Of a stretch of DNA of 64,000 nt, positions 22,528-31,178 are shown one piece after another. Every line of letters begins with the position of its first letter. Positions within the stretch are counted from its first letter, which is position 1. The notes beneath the pieces are model-generated. The model searched no databases. It had not been told where the DNA came from and saw nothing but the letters and a program-made list of their open reading frames with translations. Both the position numbers and the translations under genes were made by a program. The stretch comes from Dissulfurispira thermophila (GTDB lineage: Bacteria > Nitrospirota > Thermodesulfovibrionia > Thermodesulfovibrionales > Dissulfurispiraceae): positions 744,001 to 808,000 of the forward strand of contig NZ_AP022873.1 of the NCBI RefSeq assembly GCF_014701235.1, in the 5' to 3' direction.

Positions 22528-22704
22528 ATGTTGACAGTGGATGAGGTAAGAGAAGCTATAAAGGCATCGCCATTTTACGAAAAATGGGGTAATGAGAATG
22601 ATATGGAAGAGATAATTATCAGGATAAAGGAACATATAGACCCATTCTCACTGTATAACTACAATGTCTCTTACTATATTGGTGAGGTTTATGCTGGCTC
22701 ATGA
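22528..22704 (+). CDS. 58-residue conserved-looking small protein
   Basis: ATG at 22528 has an excellent ribosome site (GGAGAGGAGG). The protein starts MLTVDEVREAIKASPFYEKW and contains EEIIIRIKEHIDPFSLYNYN; it is acidic and helical with no membrane segment. It ends inside the rsmH start (14-base overlap), so translation is coupled. I do not recognise the family. Its place between mraZ and rsmH suggests a role in, or regulation of, this cluster. Confidence 0.72.
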   Translation: MLTVDEVREAIKASPFYEKWGNENDMEEIIIRIKEHIDPFSLYNYNVSYYIGEVYAGS

Positions 22705-23575
22705 GGTGACCCATGTTCCTGTTCTAATAAAGGAGACTTTAGAAATGCTAAATGTGAAGGCAAATGGAATATATGTAGATGCAACTGTTGGACTTGGCGG
22801 ACATGCAGAGGCTGTGTTATCTATGCTTGGTTCTGAAGGCAGGCTAATTGGAATAGACAGGGATGAGAATGCTATCAGATATACACGTCAAAGACTTGGT
22901 AACAGAAGGGTTTTTCTTGAAAATGGGAGCTTTTCACAGATCGGGGACATATTATCTTCTATAAATATAAAAGAGGTTGATGGTGTTTTATTTGACCTTG
23001 GGGTTTCGATGCTTCAGTTAAAAGATATGGAACGAGGTTTTAGCTTTAGTTCTGATGCGTGGCTTGATATGAGGATGAATACATCGCAGGAATTAACAGC
23101 ATGGGATGTTGTGAATAAATACAATGAAAAGGACATTGAAAGGATATTGAAAGACTATGCAGAAGAGCCTTTTGCCAGAAGGATAGCAAGGGCGATTATT
23201 GCCAGCAGGAAAGTATCTCCGATAAATACATGCAAAGAGTTATCCGATATTGTGATGAAGGTCTATGGCGGCAGGGGTAAGATACATCCCGCAACAAGGA
23301 CATTTCAGGCATTGAGAATAGAGGTAAACAGAGAACTTGATGAATTGAGAAAAGGACTTGCATCTGCTCTGAATATATTGAGGGTAGGTGGGAGATTGTG
23401 TGTTATTTCTTATCATTCTCTTGAAGACAGAATAGTAAAAAACTTTATCAGAGACAGTGCTAAGAGTGGAATAATGAGGATTTTGACAAAGAAGCCTATA
23501 ACTACCAGTTTAAATGAAGTAAAGGCTAATCCTTCATCAAGGAGTGCGAAGCTCAGAGGGGCAGAGCGAATCTAA
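22691..23575 (+). CDS. rsmH: 16S rRNA (cytosine-1402-N4) methyltransferase
   Basis: RsmH (MraW) methylates C1402 in the ribosomal P site. The 294-residue protein begins MLAHEVTHVPVLIKETLEML, the family-standard H-PVL-EV start. SAM-binding motif YVDATVGLGGHAEAVL, motif GVLFDLGVSMLQL, and the C-terminal HPATRTFQALRIEVNRELD and CVISYHSLEDRIVKNFI are diagnostic. GGTGAGG precedes the ATG at 22691; an earlier frame start at 22664 is not needed. Confidence 0.96.
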   Translation: MLAHEVTHVPVLIKETLEMLNVKANGIYVDATVGLGGHAEAVLSMLGSEGRLIGIDRDENAIRYTRQRLGNRRVFLENGSFSQIGDILSSINIKEVDGVLFDLGVSMLQLKDMERGFSFSSDAWLDMRMNTSQELTAWDVVNKYNEKDIERILKDYAEEPFARRIARAIIASRKVSPINTCKELSDIVMKVYGGRGKIHPATRTFQALRIEVNRELDELRKGLASALNILRVGGRLCVISYHSLEDRIVKNFIRDSAKSGIMRILTKKPITTSLNEVKANPSSRSAKLRGAERI

Positions 23576-23607
23576 ATAATGGAGTATTGGAGTGATGGGA
23601 TAATAAT

Positions 23608-23943
23608 ATGATTTACAGAAGAAATAAATTAATTTTTATACTAAAACCCTTTTCCATAATATTGCTTCTTATTTCGATCTTTACAATAGTGTGGATGAGG
23701 TCAAGCTTTGTTTCGCTTGAATACAGCATTAGCACCCTCGAAAAGAAAAAGGCTGCACTTATGAGGGATAAGAAAGTATTTGTAGCTGAAAGGGCGAGCC
23801 TGTTATCTGCTGAGAGGTTTGAGAAGTTTGTCAGTAACAGCACTGTCAGTGGAGGCTTTGTCTTTCCTGACAGGGTCAAGGTTGTATATGTAAAAAGGGC
23901 AAAGGAAAACGAGCCTTACAGGGCATCGTTCAAGGAGAAATAG
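23608..23943 (+). CDS. ftsL: cell division protein FtsL-like
   Basis: A 111-residue bitopic membrane protein: short cytosolic N-terminus (IYRRNKLIFILK), one transmembrane helix (FSIILLLISIFTIVWM), then a periplasmic coiled coil (LEYSISTLEKKKAALMRDKK). This is the FtsL architecture, and it is in the standard position between rsmH and ftsI. Sequence identity across FtsL proteins is very low, so assignment rests on topology and position. Confidence 0.82.
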   Translation: MIYRRNKLIFILKPFSIILLLISIFTIVWMRSSFVSLEYSISTLEKKKAALMRDKKVFVAERASLLSAERFEKFVSNSTVSGGFVFPDRVKVVYVKRAKENEPYRASFKEK

Positions 23944-23961
23944 ATGAAGCAGAGGCTATGA

Positions 23962-24090
23962 GTGATAGACAGAAACATCTGGTTGGATGAAGATGAAGAT
24001 GAAGATACAGGGTTTTTGGAATATTTTATAATTGCTATTTTTCTTGGTCTTTTGATGTGGATGATAACTACATGGCTTCTTGTGCGATAG
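23962..24090 (+). CDS. 42-residue acidic single-pass membrane micropeptide
   Basis: A GTG at 23962, seven bases after AGAGG, opens 42 codons to TAG at 24088. The peptide begins VIDRNIWLDEDEDEDTG, with an alternating Asp/Glu run, and continues as one hydrophobic helix (LEYFIIAIFLGLLMWMITTW) ending LLVR. It fits between ftsL and ftsI with no overlap. The charge pattern (acidic N-side, Arg at the C-end) suggests an N-out or re-entrant orientation. I know no such standard dcw gene. Divisome or peptidoglycan-synthase regulation is a guess from position. Its short length and GTG start make it easy to miss. Confidence 0.6.
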   Translation: MIDRNIWLDEDEDEDTGFLEYFIIAIFLGLLMWMITTWLLVR

Positions 24091-24154
24091 GATGGGAGGT
24101 TTTTTACTGTAACAGGGAGGATTTAAAGATAAAATTTTATAGTAACGGAGTCTT

Positions 24155-25876
24155 ATGAAAAAAAGGGCGATTATTTTGAGCACTGCCATTACATTTGGTT
24201 TTATTGCTGTTGTCTTTCGGCTTGTGGATATTATGCTCTTTAATCATGAATGGTTTTCTGAAAGGGCAAAATTTCAGCAGATTAGAAAAGAAATTATTCC
24301 TGTCAAGAGAGGTATTATTTTTGATAGAAGAGGCAGAGAACTTGCTATAAATCTGGATACTGAATCCATTTATTGCGATCCATCAGAGGTAATATCACCT
24401 AATAAAGTTGCCTTTGCTATTTCAGAAAGGATTAATCAAAAGCCTGAAATTATACTGGCAAAACTGAATGCAGATAAGAAATTTAATTGGATAGAAAGAA
24501 AGGTAAATATTGAATACACACAGAGTATAAAGGACTTGAAACTGAGAGGAATAGGGTTTGCTCCTGAGGTGAAGAGATATTATCCAAAAGGCAGTCTTGC
24601 ATCTCATATTATAGGTTTTGTGAATGTGGACAATGACGGACTCGAGGGTATCGAACAGAAATATGACAAATATCTTACATCAAGGAGCGAAAAGGCTTAT
24701 GTGTTCAGAGATGCAAAGGGCAATGTTCTTTCAGATGGACAGAGTTTTTCTCTGAGTAAGGAAGTAATGGGCAATAATGTAGTTTTAACCATTGACGAGG
24801 GATTACAATATATATTAGAGAAAAATCTTGATGCCGCATATTTGCAATGGCATGCTGCATCAGCAACAGCTATAATGATGGATCCTTATACAGGTGAAAT
24901 ACTGGCCATGGCGAACAGGCCAACCTTTGATATTAATGACCCTTCTAATGCTGCGCCGAGTCAGAGGAGGAATAGGGCTATCACAGATTGCTATGAGCCC
25001 GGCTCAACCTTTAAAATAATAGCTGGTACTGCTGCTCTTGAGGAGGGGCTTGTAAAACCTGATACAAGATTCGATTGCAGTGCTGGCTATATAGAGGTTG
25101 GAGGTAAAAGGATAAAGGATCCCCATAAACATGGTGTCTTATCATTCAAAGAAGTGATACAGAAATCATCAAATGTTGGAACTATAAAGATAGGATTGAG
25201 TCTTGGTAGAGAAAGATTATATGAATATATCAAGCGTTTTGGCTTTGGCGAAAAGACAGGTATAGACCTTACGGGTGAAGCTTCAGGATGGGTATATAGT
25301 CCTTCGAAGTGGTCGGGCACATCTATTGGCGCTATCTCTATAGGTCAAGAGGTTGCAGTAACCCCTCTTCAGATTTTAAGGGCGTACGCATCTATTGCCA
25401 ATGGCGGATTTCTTGTCAGACCTTATGTTGTTTCAAAGGTAGTATCGCCAGAAGGAAACACTATCTATAAAACAAATCCAGAGACCAAGAGAATCCTTTC
25501 AGAAAAGACAGCAAATCTTTTCAGGGAAATACTCAAGACAGTTACAGAGGAAGGCGGTACAGCACTGGAGGCTGCTGTTGATGGTAATCAAGTTGCAGGT
25601 AAGACAGGTACAGCGCAGTTGATAGACCCTAAAACAAAAAGGTATTCCAAAGATAAATATGTGAGTTCATTTGTTGGTTTTGTGCCTGCAGACAAACCAA
25701 GGATAGCAATGATAGTTGTTATTCACGAGCCCAAAGGGCAGATATATGGCGGCGTAGTTGCTGGTCCTGTTTTTAAAAGGATAGCCAGCGAGTCCCTCTC
25801 TTATCTTAGCATCCCGAGAGATGACTCAGGAGAAAAGGGATTATTAATGATTTCTAAAAATGTTACAGGCAAATGA
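24155..25876 (+). CDS. ftsI: septal peptidoglycan transpeptidase (PBP3)
   Basis: A class B penicillin-binding protein of 573 residues that crosslinks septal peptidoglycan with FtsW. N-terminal membrane helix (IILSTAITFGFIAVVFRLV), dimerisation domain with RGIIFDRRGRELA, then the transpeptidase: STFK (catalytic serine, in YEPGSTFKIIAG), SSN (QKSSNVGTIK), and KTGT (VAGKTGTAQL). There is no C-terminal PASTA domain. It lies in the canonical position ahead of murE. Confidence 0.95.
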   Translation: MKKRAIILSTAITFGFIAVVFRLVDIMLFNHEWFSERAKFQQIRKEIIPVKRGIIFDRRGRELAINLDTESIYCDPSEVISPNKVAFAISERINQKPEIILAKLNADKKFNWIERKVNIEYTQSIKDLKLRGIGFAPEVKRYYPKGSLASHIIGFVNVDNDGLEGIEQKYDKYLTSRSEKAYVFRDAKGNVLSDGQSFSLSKEVMGNNVVLTIDEGLQYILEKNLDAAYLQWHAASATAIMMDPYTGEILAMANRPTFDINDPSNAAPSQRRNRAITDCYEPGSTFKIIAGTAALEEGLVKPDTRFDCSAGYIEVGGKRIKDPHKHGVLSFKEVIQKSSNVGTIKIGLSLGRERLYEYIKRFGFGEKTGIDLTGEASGWVYSPSKWSGTSIGAISIGQEVAVTPLQILRAYASIANGGFLVRPYVVSKVVSPEGNTIYKTNPETKRILSEKTANLFREILKTVTEEGGTALEAAVDGNQVAGKTGTAQLIDPKTKRYSKDKYVSSFVGFVPADKPRIAMIVVIHEPKGQIYGGVVAGPVFKRIASESLSYLSIPRDDSGEKGLLMISKNVTGK

Positions 25877-25896
25877 TGTAATAGGTGATAATTGAT

Positions 25897-27579
25897 ATGA
25901 AGCTGAAGGATATATTAATAGACGGATTTAAGGTGATCGGGGATACAGAAAAGAGGATTTCCGGCATAACCTATGATTCAAGAAGGGTCAGGTGTGGAGA
26001 TGTTTTTGTAGCTATAAAAGGCGAAAATTATGATGGTCATGACTTTATAGAGGATGCAATTAATCGTGGAGCTGCAGCAGTGATTTATGAAATTAAACGA
26101 TTTCAACCATATAGTGAAGGCTTGAGGCATTCAAATACAGTCTGGATTGGTGTTGATGACTCAAGAGATGCACTCGCAGCTATCTCTAATAGATTCTACG
26201 AAAAGCCATCTTCAAAAGTTACAGTTATCGGCATTACTGGCACAAATGGCAAGACAACCACATCATACATGATAAAGTCTATCCTCGAAAGATGGGGAAG
26301 AGATGTTGGTCTAATAGGTACAATTACCTATCTCATAAAAGACAGGGCTTATGATGCCCAGCATACAACACCAGAAGCCTCTGAATTTCAGGCATTGATC
26401 AGAGAGATGGTTGATAATGGCTGTAGTCATGTGGTCACTGAGGTCTCCTCACATTCCCTTTCTCAAAAAAGGGTTGATTATACAGAATTCAAGATAGCGA
26501 TTTTTACAAATCTTACAAGAGATCATCTTGATTTCCATAAGACGATGGAAGATTATTTCATGGCAAAGAAAAGACTCTTTACTGAACTTCTAATAGAAGA
26601 AGGCGTTGCGGTTATTAATCTGGATGATCTATATGGAAAAAGACTTGTGAATGACTTGAAAAACCAAAAATCAAAAGCAAATGGGAAAAGGATATTAACT
26701 TATGCCATTAATAATCAAGATGCTGATGTGCTGGCTTATGATATTAAGACAACATTCAGAGGGACATCGTTTAAGTTAAAAGTTCAAAACTCAAAGTTCA
26801 AAGTAGTGGAAAGTGAGATCTATGAGATAAACTCTCCGCTTGTCGGGGTAATTAATGTATATAACATCCTTTCTGCTATATGTGCAGCTTTATCAATGGA
26901 TATACCAATTAAAACAATAAAGGAGGGAATTGCCATGACAGGATTAGTAAAGGGAAGATTTGAAAAGGTCGATATGGGGCAGGACTTCCTCGCTGTTGTG
27001 GATTATGCCCATACAGAGGATGCCCTTGAGAGACTTTTGCTCACTGCCCGTCAGTTGCTTCAGGCATATCGGTTTGCAGAAAAGACAGAGGAGATGATGA
27101 AGGTAAAAAGACAAGAGTATTCTGTATGCCCTGAATCTGAAGAAAATGAAAAGAGAGGGAGGATTATTACTGTCTTTGGTTGTGGTGGCAATAGGGACAG
27201 AGGAAAACGTTCGAAAATGGGAGAGATTGCAGCAAGACTTAGCGATTTTGTGATAATAACATCTGATAATCCAAGAAATGAGAGTCCAAGGGCAATTATA
27301 CGAGACATAGAGAAGGGAATGGTAAGAGATAATTATATTGTAATTCCTGACAGGAATGTTGCCATAAGCATGGCAGTGGAGCTTGCATCATCAGGAGATA
27401 TAGTATTAGTTGCAGGTAAGGGGCATGAGGATTATCAGGAGATAGAGGGGAAAAAATATGATTTCAGCGACAGGGTTGCCCTTGAGAATGCAATCAGGCG
27501 AACAATAAACAGACCGTCTTTCAGTGGTGGCACTAATTATAAAGGGACGCAAAATATCGATTGTACAGGCAGATGTTAA
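25897..27579 (+). CDS. murE: UDP-MurNAc-tripeptide synthetase (meso-DAP type)
   Basis: MurE adds the third residue to the peptidoglycan stem peptide. ATP-binding motif GITGTNGKTTTSYM, carbamoylated-lysine region, and DNPRNESP; the DNPR motif marks meso-diaminopimelate specificity. At 560 residues it is about 60 longer than usual. Part of the excess comes from an in-frame heptanucleotide repeat (26775-26803, giving LKVQNSKFKVV) and from a Lys/Glu-rich insertion around EEMMKVKRQEYSVCPESEEN. I chose the ATG at 25897 with AGGTGAT upstream over a GTG at 25885. It overlaps murF by seven bases. Confidence 0.94.
   Translation: MKLKDILIDGFKVIGDTEKRISGITYDSRRVRCGDVFVAIKGENYDGHDFIEDAINRGAAAVIYEIKRFQPYSEGLRHSNTVWIGVDDSRDALAAISNRFYEKPSSKVTVIGITGTNGKTTTSYMIKSILERWGRDVGLIGTITYLIKDRAYDAQHTTPEASEFQALIREMVDNGCSHVVTEVSSHSLSQKRVDYTEFKIAIFTNLTRDHLDFHKTMEDYFMAKKRLFTELLIEEGVAVINLDDLYGKRLVNDLKNQKSKANGKRILTYAINNQDADVLAYDIKTTFRGTSFKLKVQNSKFKVVESEIYEINSPLVGVINVYNILSAICAALSMDIPIKTIKEGIAMTGLVKGRFEKVDMGQDFLAVVDYAHTEDALERLLLTARQLLQAYRFAEKTEEMMKVKRQEYSVCPESEENEKRGRIITVFGCGGNRDRGKRSKMGEIAARLSDFVIITSDNPRNESPRAIIRDIEKGMVRDNYIVIPDRNVAISMAVELASSGDIVLVAGKGHEDYQEIEGKKYDFSDRVALENAIRRTINRPSFSGGTNYKGTQNIDCTGRC
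26775..26803 (+). repeat. in-frame heptanucleotide repeat in murE
   Basis: Four 7-base units of consensus GTTCAAA (GTTAAAA, GTTCAAA, ACTCAAA, GTTCAAA) inside murE. Because seven is not a multiple of three, adjacent units are read in different frames, giving KVQNSKFK. Confidence 0.7.
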
Positions 27580-28973
27580 ATATCGGAGACATAATCAAGG
27601 CAACAGGCGGTAGTATTGTCGTGAAAGGGGATGCCGAATTTACAGGCATATCCATAGACTCACGGACAATAAAGGATGGCGAACTGTTTATTGCATTAAA
27701 AGGAGATAGATTTGATGGCCATAATTTCACAATGGATGCGCTGAAGTCAGGGGCAGGCGCTATTGTCAGCAATCTGCAATTCATTGCTCAAGACGTGGTG
27801 GCCAACAATAGAACCATTATCCTTGTTGATAATACACTGCTCGCACTTCACAATTTAGCTCGTTATATGAGAAAAAAATTCAAGGGGCATGTTATCGGTG
27901 TTGTTGGGAGCAATGGCAAGACAACGACAAAGGAGCTTATATCCTCAATTCTCAGTATTCGTCTGAATGTTCTCAAGACATCAGGGAATCTTAACAACCA
28001 TATTGGAATGCCTCTATCAATTACGAGGATGAATAAAAATACTCATATCATGGTGTTGGAGATGGGGACAAATATGCCCGGAGATGTGGATGAACTGTGC
28101 AGCATAGCGCTACCTGATATTGGTGTTATCACTAACATAGGATATGAGCATCTTCAGGGATTTGGCTCTCTGCATAAGGTCAGGGATGCCGAACTTGAAA
28201 TAGCACCTTTCGTAAAAAAGCTGGTTGTAAATGCCGATGACCTTTTTCTGATGGAAGGTGTGGTCAAAAAGTTTAAAGGAGAAATTATAACATTTGCAAT
28301 AGATGTAGAAGGGGCAGATATAACAGTCCGAGATATTGTTTTTTCGGATGAATATACTAAATTTCTTTTATGTGCGAAGAGTGAGTACATTGATATAAAT
28401 CTAAAAATACATGGGCGGTTTAATATATATAATTCCATTGCAGCAGCAGCTACAGCATATGCTGTTGGATTTAATCTACAGGAAATAAAAAATGGTCTGG
28501 AGTCTTTTGAGGGTGTTAATATGAGATTCGAGATAAAGAAGGCAAGGGGAGTGACATTCCTTAATGATGTCTACAATGCTAATCCCTCATCAATGCAAGA
28601 GGCTATCAATGAACTGGTAAGGCTTATTAATTCTGGCAAATACAGAAGGGCTATTGCAGTTCTTGGAGATATGCTGGAATTAGGTGATTATGGAGTCTCA
28701 GAACATAAAAAATTGGGACAGAGGCTTTCTGTTATTCCTGTAGATACTTTTATAGGTGTTGGACCATTGATGTCTTTTGCTGTTTCAGAATTTGTCGGGA
28801 AAGGTATATCTGTTGATACATCAGATGATGCTGGAATAAAGTTGGGAGAGATAATACAAGAGGGTGATATTGTTCTGATAAAGGGTTCACGAGGGATGAG
28901 GATGGAAAGGGTAATAGCTGCTGTTGAGGACTCAGAAGAGGCTATCGGTTTATTACAGCAGAATAGGAGTTGA
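27573..28973 (+). CDS. murF: UDP-MurNAc-tripeptide--D-Ala-D-Ala ligase
   Basis: MurF adds the D-Ala-D-Ala dipeptide to complete the cytosolic pentapeptide precursor. The 466-residue protein has the N-terminal Mur ligase domain (SIDSRTIKDGELFIALKG), VGVVGSNGKTTTKELISSIL, and the later EMGTNMPGDVDELCSIA and NDVYNANPSSMQEAI. Start chosen at 27573 (MLNIGDII), which matches family starts and overlaps the murE end. Confidence 0.95.
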   Translation: MLNIGDIIKATGGSIVVKGDAEFTGISIDSRTIKDGELFIALKGDRFDGHNFTMDALKSGAGAIVSNLQFIAQDVVANNRTIILVDNTLLALHNLARYMRKKFKGHVIGVVGSNGKTTTKELISSILSIRLNVLKTSGNLNNHIGMPLSITRMNKNTHIMVLEMGTNMPGDVDELCSIALPDIGVITNIGYEHLQGFGSLHKVRDAELEIAPFVKKLVVNADDLFLMEGVVKKFKGEIITFAIDVEGADITVRDIVFSDEYTKFLLCAKSEYIDINLKIHGRFNIYNSIAAAATAYAVGFNLQEIKNGLESFEGVNMRFEIKKARGVTFLNDVYNANPSSMQEAINELVRLINSGKYRRAIAVLGDMLELGDYGVSEHKKLGQRLSVIPVDTFIGVGPLMSFAVSEFVGKGISVDTSDDAGIKLGEIIQEGDIVLIKGSRGMRMERVIAAVEDSEEAIGLLQQNRS

Positions 28974-28975
28974 AT

Positions 28976-30058
28976 ATGTTCTATGAATTGCTTTATAGCC
29001 TGCGTGATTATTTTTCTCCTTTTAATGTATTTAGATACATAACATTCAGGACATCCTTATCAGCAATGACAGCCCTGATAGTTACATTTATTATTGCCCC
29101 TTATGTAATAAGATGGCTCAAAAAAATAAGTATGACACAGCAAATAAGGGATGACGGACCTAAGACGCATTATTCTAAAGCAGGCACCCCAACAATGGGG
29201 GGAATTATAATTCTGATTTCAATTACTTTCTCCATGCTGATGTGGGGAAATTTCAGAAATATCTATATATGCGTGGTAATGACATCACTGCTTGGTTTTG
29301 GTGCTATTGGATTGTGGGATGATTATCTGAAGGTTGTGAAGCGAAATCCAAAGGGATTAAAGGCGATGTATAAGTTTGGTTTGCAGTTATTGCTTGCATT
29401 GGTTATAGGGATATTTCTTTATACAAATCCAAAAGATCCATACAATGATGTATTGAGCATCCCATTTTTTAAGAAATGGCTATTTGACCTGGGCTATTTT
29501 TATATACCGTTTTCTGTATTTGTTATTGTAGGCTCATCCAATGCTGTGAATCTTACAGATGGTATAGATGGGCTTGCAATAGGCCTTGTAGCTATTGCTA
29601 CTATAGCTAATGTAGCCCTTGTATATATATCAGGCCATGCACAGTTTGCAAAATATCTACAGGTCCTCTATCTGCCTGGTATCGGTGAATTGACAGTATT
29701 CTGTGGTGCTATGCTCGGTGCCTCGCTCGGATTCCTATGGTATAACTCATATCCTGCAGAGGTTTTTATGGGGGATGTAGGATCATTGTCACTTGGAGGT
29801 GCATTAGGCACATTAGCTGTCATCACAAAGCATGAAATAGTCCTTGCAGTTGTGGGAGGTATATTTGTCGTAGAGACTATATCGGTTGTAATGCAGGTTA
29901 TGTCATTTAAGCTTACCGGTAAAAGGATATTCAGGATGGCGCCAATACACCATCATTTTGAGTTGAAGGGGTGGCCTGAACCAAAAGTTATTGTAAGGTT
30001 TTGGATTGCAGGAATAATCCTTGCATTATTTAGTCTTGCAACATTAAAATTGAGGTGA
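28976..30058 (+). CDS. mraY: phospho-MurNAc-pentapeptide transferase
   Basis: MraY attaches phospho-MurNAc-pentapeptide to undecaprenyl phosphate, forming lipid I. It is an integral membrane enzyme of 360 residues with about ten helices. Signature regions: GPKTHYSKAGTPTMGGIIIL, GLWDDYLKVV, the catalytic NLTDGIDGLAIG and MGDVGSLSLGG, and C-terminal MAPIHHHFELKGWPE. The ATG at 28976 follows TAGGAG. Confidence 0.97.
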   Translation: MFYELLYSLRDYFSPFNVFRYITFRTSLSAMTALIVTFIIAPYVIRWLKKISMTQQIRDDGPKTHYSKAGTPTMGGIIILISITFSMLMWGNFRNIYICVVMTSLLGFGAIGLWDDYLKVVKRNPKGLKAMYKFGLQLLLALVIGIFLYTNPKDPYNDVLSIPFFKKWLFDLGYFYIPFSVFVIVGSSNAVNLTDGIDGLAIGLVAIATIANVALVYISGHAQFAKYLQVLYLPGIGELTVFCGAMLGASLGFLWYNSYPAEVFMGDVGSLSLGGALGTLAVITKHEIVLAVVGGIFVVETISVVMQVMSFKLTGKRIFRMAPIHHHFELKGWPEPKVIVRFWIAGIILALFSLATLKLR

Positions 30059-30061
30059 GAT

Positions 30062-31138
30062 ATGAAACTAAGGTCAAGGTTAAATTTTGGACAAAGGGCT
30101 GTAGGCATTATTTTTGGGGCTCTGTTTTTTAGCATTAGCCTCAACATTGGTCTTTCATTTGCCCATGAAATCTCTGCGAGGGCTGCTGTTGTTATAGACA
30201 GTGCAAGCGAAAAGATACTTTATGCAAAAAATCCAAGTCTTAAGCAGCCCCCTGCGAGCACTACAAAGCTTGTGACAGCAATTGTTGTACTGGATAAACT
30301 CCATCCAGATCATATAGTCACAATCAGCGAAAAGGCAGCAGGTACACCTTCTATAAGCCCTCATTTAAGAAGTGGGGAGCGATTCAGTGTAAGGGATCTG
30401 TTGTATCTTGCCCTTATGAGATCAGTAAACAGCGCTGCTGTTGCGCTTGCAGAGGCAGTAGCAGGCTCTGAAGAAGAGTTTGTATATATGATGAATGACA
30501 GAGTAAGCCGTCTGGGGGCAGAGAATACGAAATTTATAAATGCATCAGGACTACCTGGCCATGACCAATATATAACAGCTTTTGATCTTGCCAAAATAAT
30601 GAAGGAATCCCTTAAGTATCCACTCATAAGAGAAATTATAACTACTCGAGCAAAAGAGGTATTTTCAGAGGCAGGGAGAAAGATATTTATAAAAAACACA
30701 AATCAACTCCTCTGGACAGACGATGACAATCTTGGAGGAAAGACAGGTTATACAAGGGCAGCAAGACACTGCTTTGTATGTGCTGTAAAGAAAGAACATA
30801 ATACGCTTATAGCTGCTATTCTTGGAGAGTCAGCACGAGACAATCTATGGGATGATTCCGAAGTGCTTTTATCAAAAGGTTATGATGTCTTGACCCAAAA
30901 GGCAGAGCCAATGATATATATTAGCAGCGAAAGTGAAAGACCTGTAGTTTTTGCATCGTATAAGACAGATGGGAAAAATAAAAAGGTAAAGGCATTTGCA
31001 AGAGGGCATAAATACAAGGCCAAAAAAGTTGCTCATATAAATAGCAAGAAAGGCTCTAAAAAGATAGTTAAAAAGAAAATGAGATCTTCTAATAAAGAGC
31101 TTTCTGTACGAAGAAGTGAAACATTTGATAAATCATAA
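30062..31138 (+). CDS. D-alanyl-D-alanine carboxypeptidase (PBP5/6-like)
   Basis: A 358-residue low-molecular-weight penicillin-binding protein (DacA family) that trims the terminal D-Ala of stem peptides. A signal peptide ends near LSFAHEISA. Active-site motifs: STTKLV (SxxK), SVNSA (SxN), GKTGYT (KTG). The C-terminus is strongly basic (KKVKAFARGHKYKAKKV... KKGSKKIVKKKMRSS) instead of the amphipathic anchor of E. coli PBP5. It may bind acidic glycans or phospholipid. A dacA-type gene between mraY and murD is unusual for a dcw cluster. Confidence 0.9.
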   Translation: MKLRSRLNFGQRAVGIIFGALFFSISLNIGLSFAHEISARAAVVIDSASEKILYAKNPSLKQPPASTTKLVTAIVVLDKLHPDHIVTISEKAAGTPSISPHLRSGERFSVRDLLYLALMRSVNSAAVALAEAVAGSEEEFVYMMNDRVSRLGAENTKFINASGLPGHDQYITAFDLAKIMKESLKYPLIREIITTRAKEVFSEAGRKIFIKNTNQLLWTDDDNLGGKTGYTRAARHCFVCAVKKEHNTLIAAILGESARDNLWDDSEVLLSKGYDVLTQKAEPMIYISSESERPVVFASYKTDGKNKKVKAFARGHKYKAKKVAHINSKKGSKKIVKKKMRSSNKELSVRRSETFDKS

Positions 31139-31178
31139 GTGCTGAGACTTGCAAACAAAAAAGGAGTTGGAATAGGAA

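Noticed and set aside
24155-25876. ftsI as a sporulation-type PBP (SpoVD)
   Set aside because: No PASTA domain and no sporulation genes in the window; the dcw context fits FtsI.
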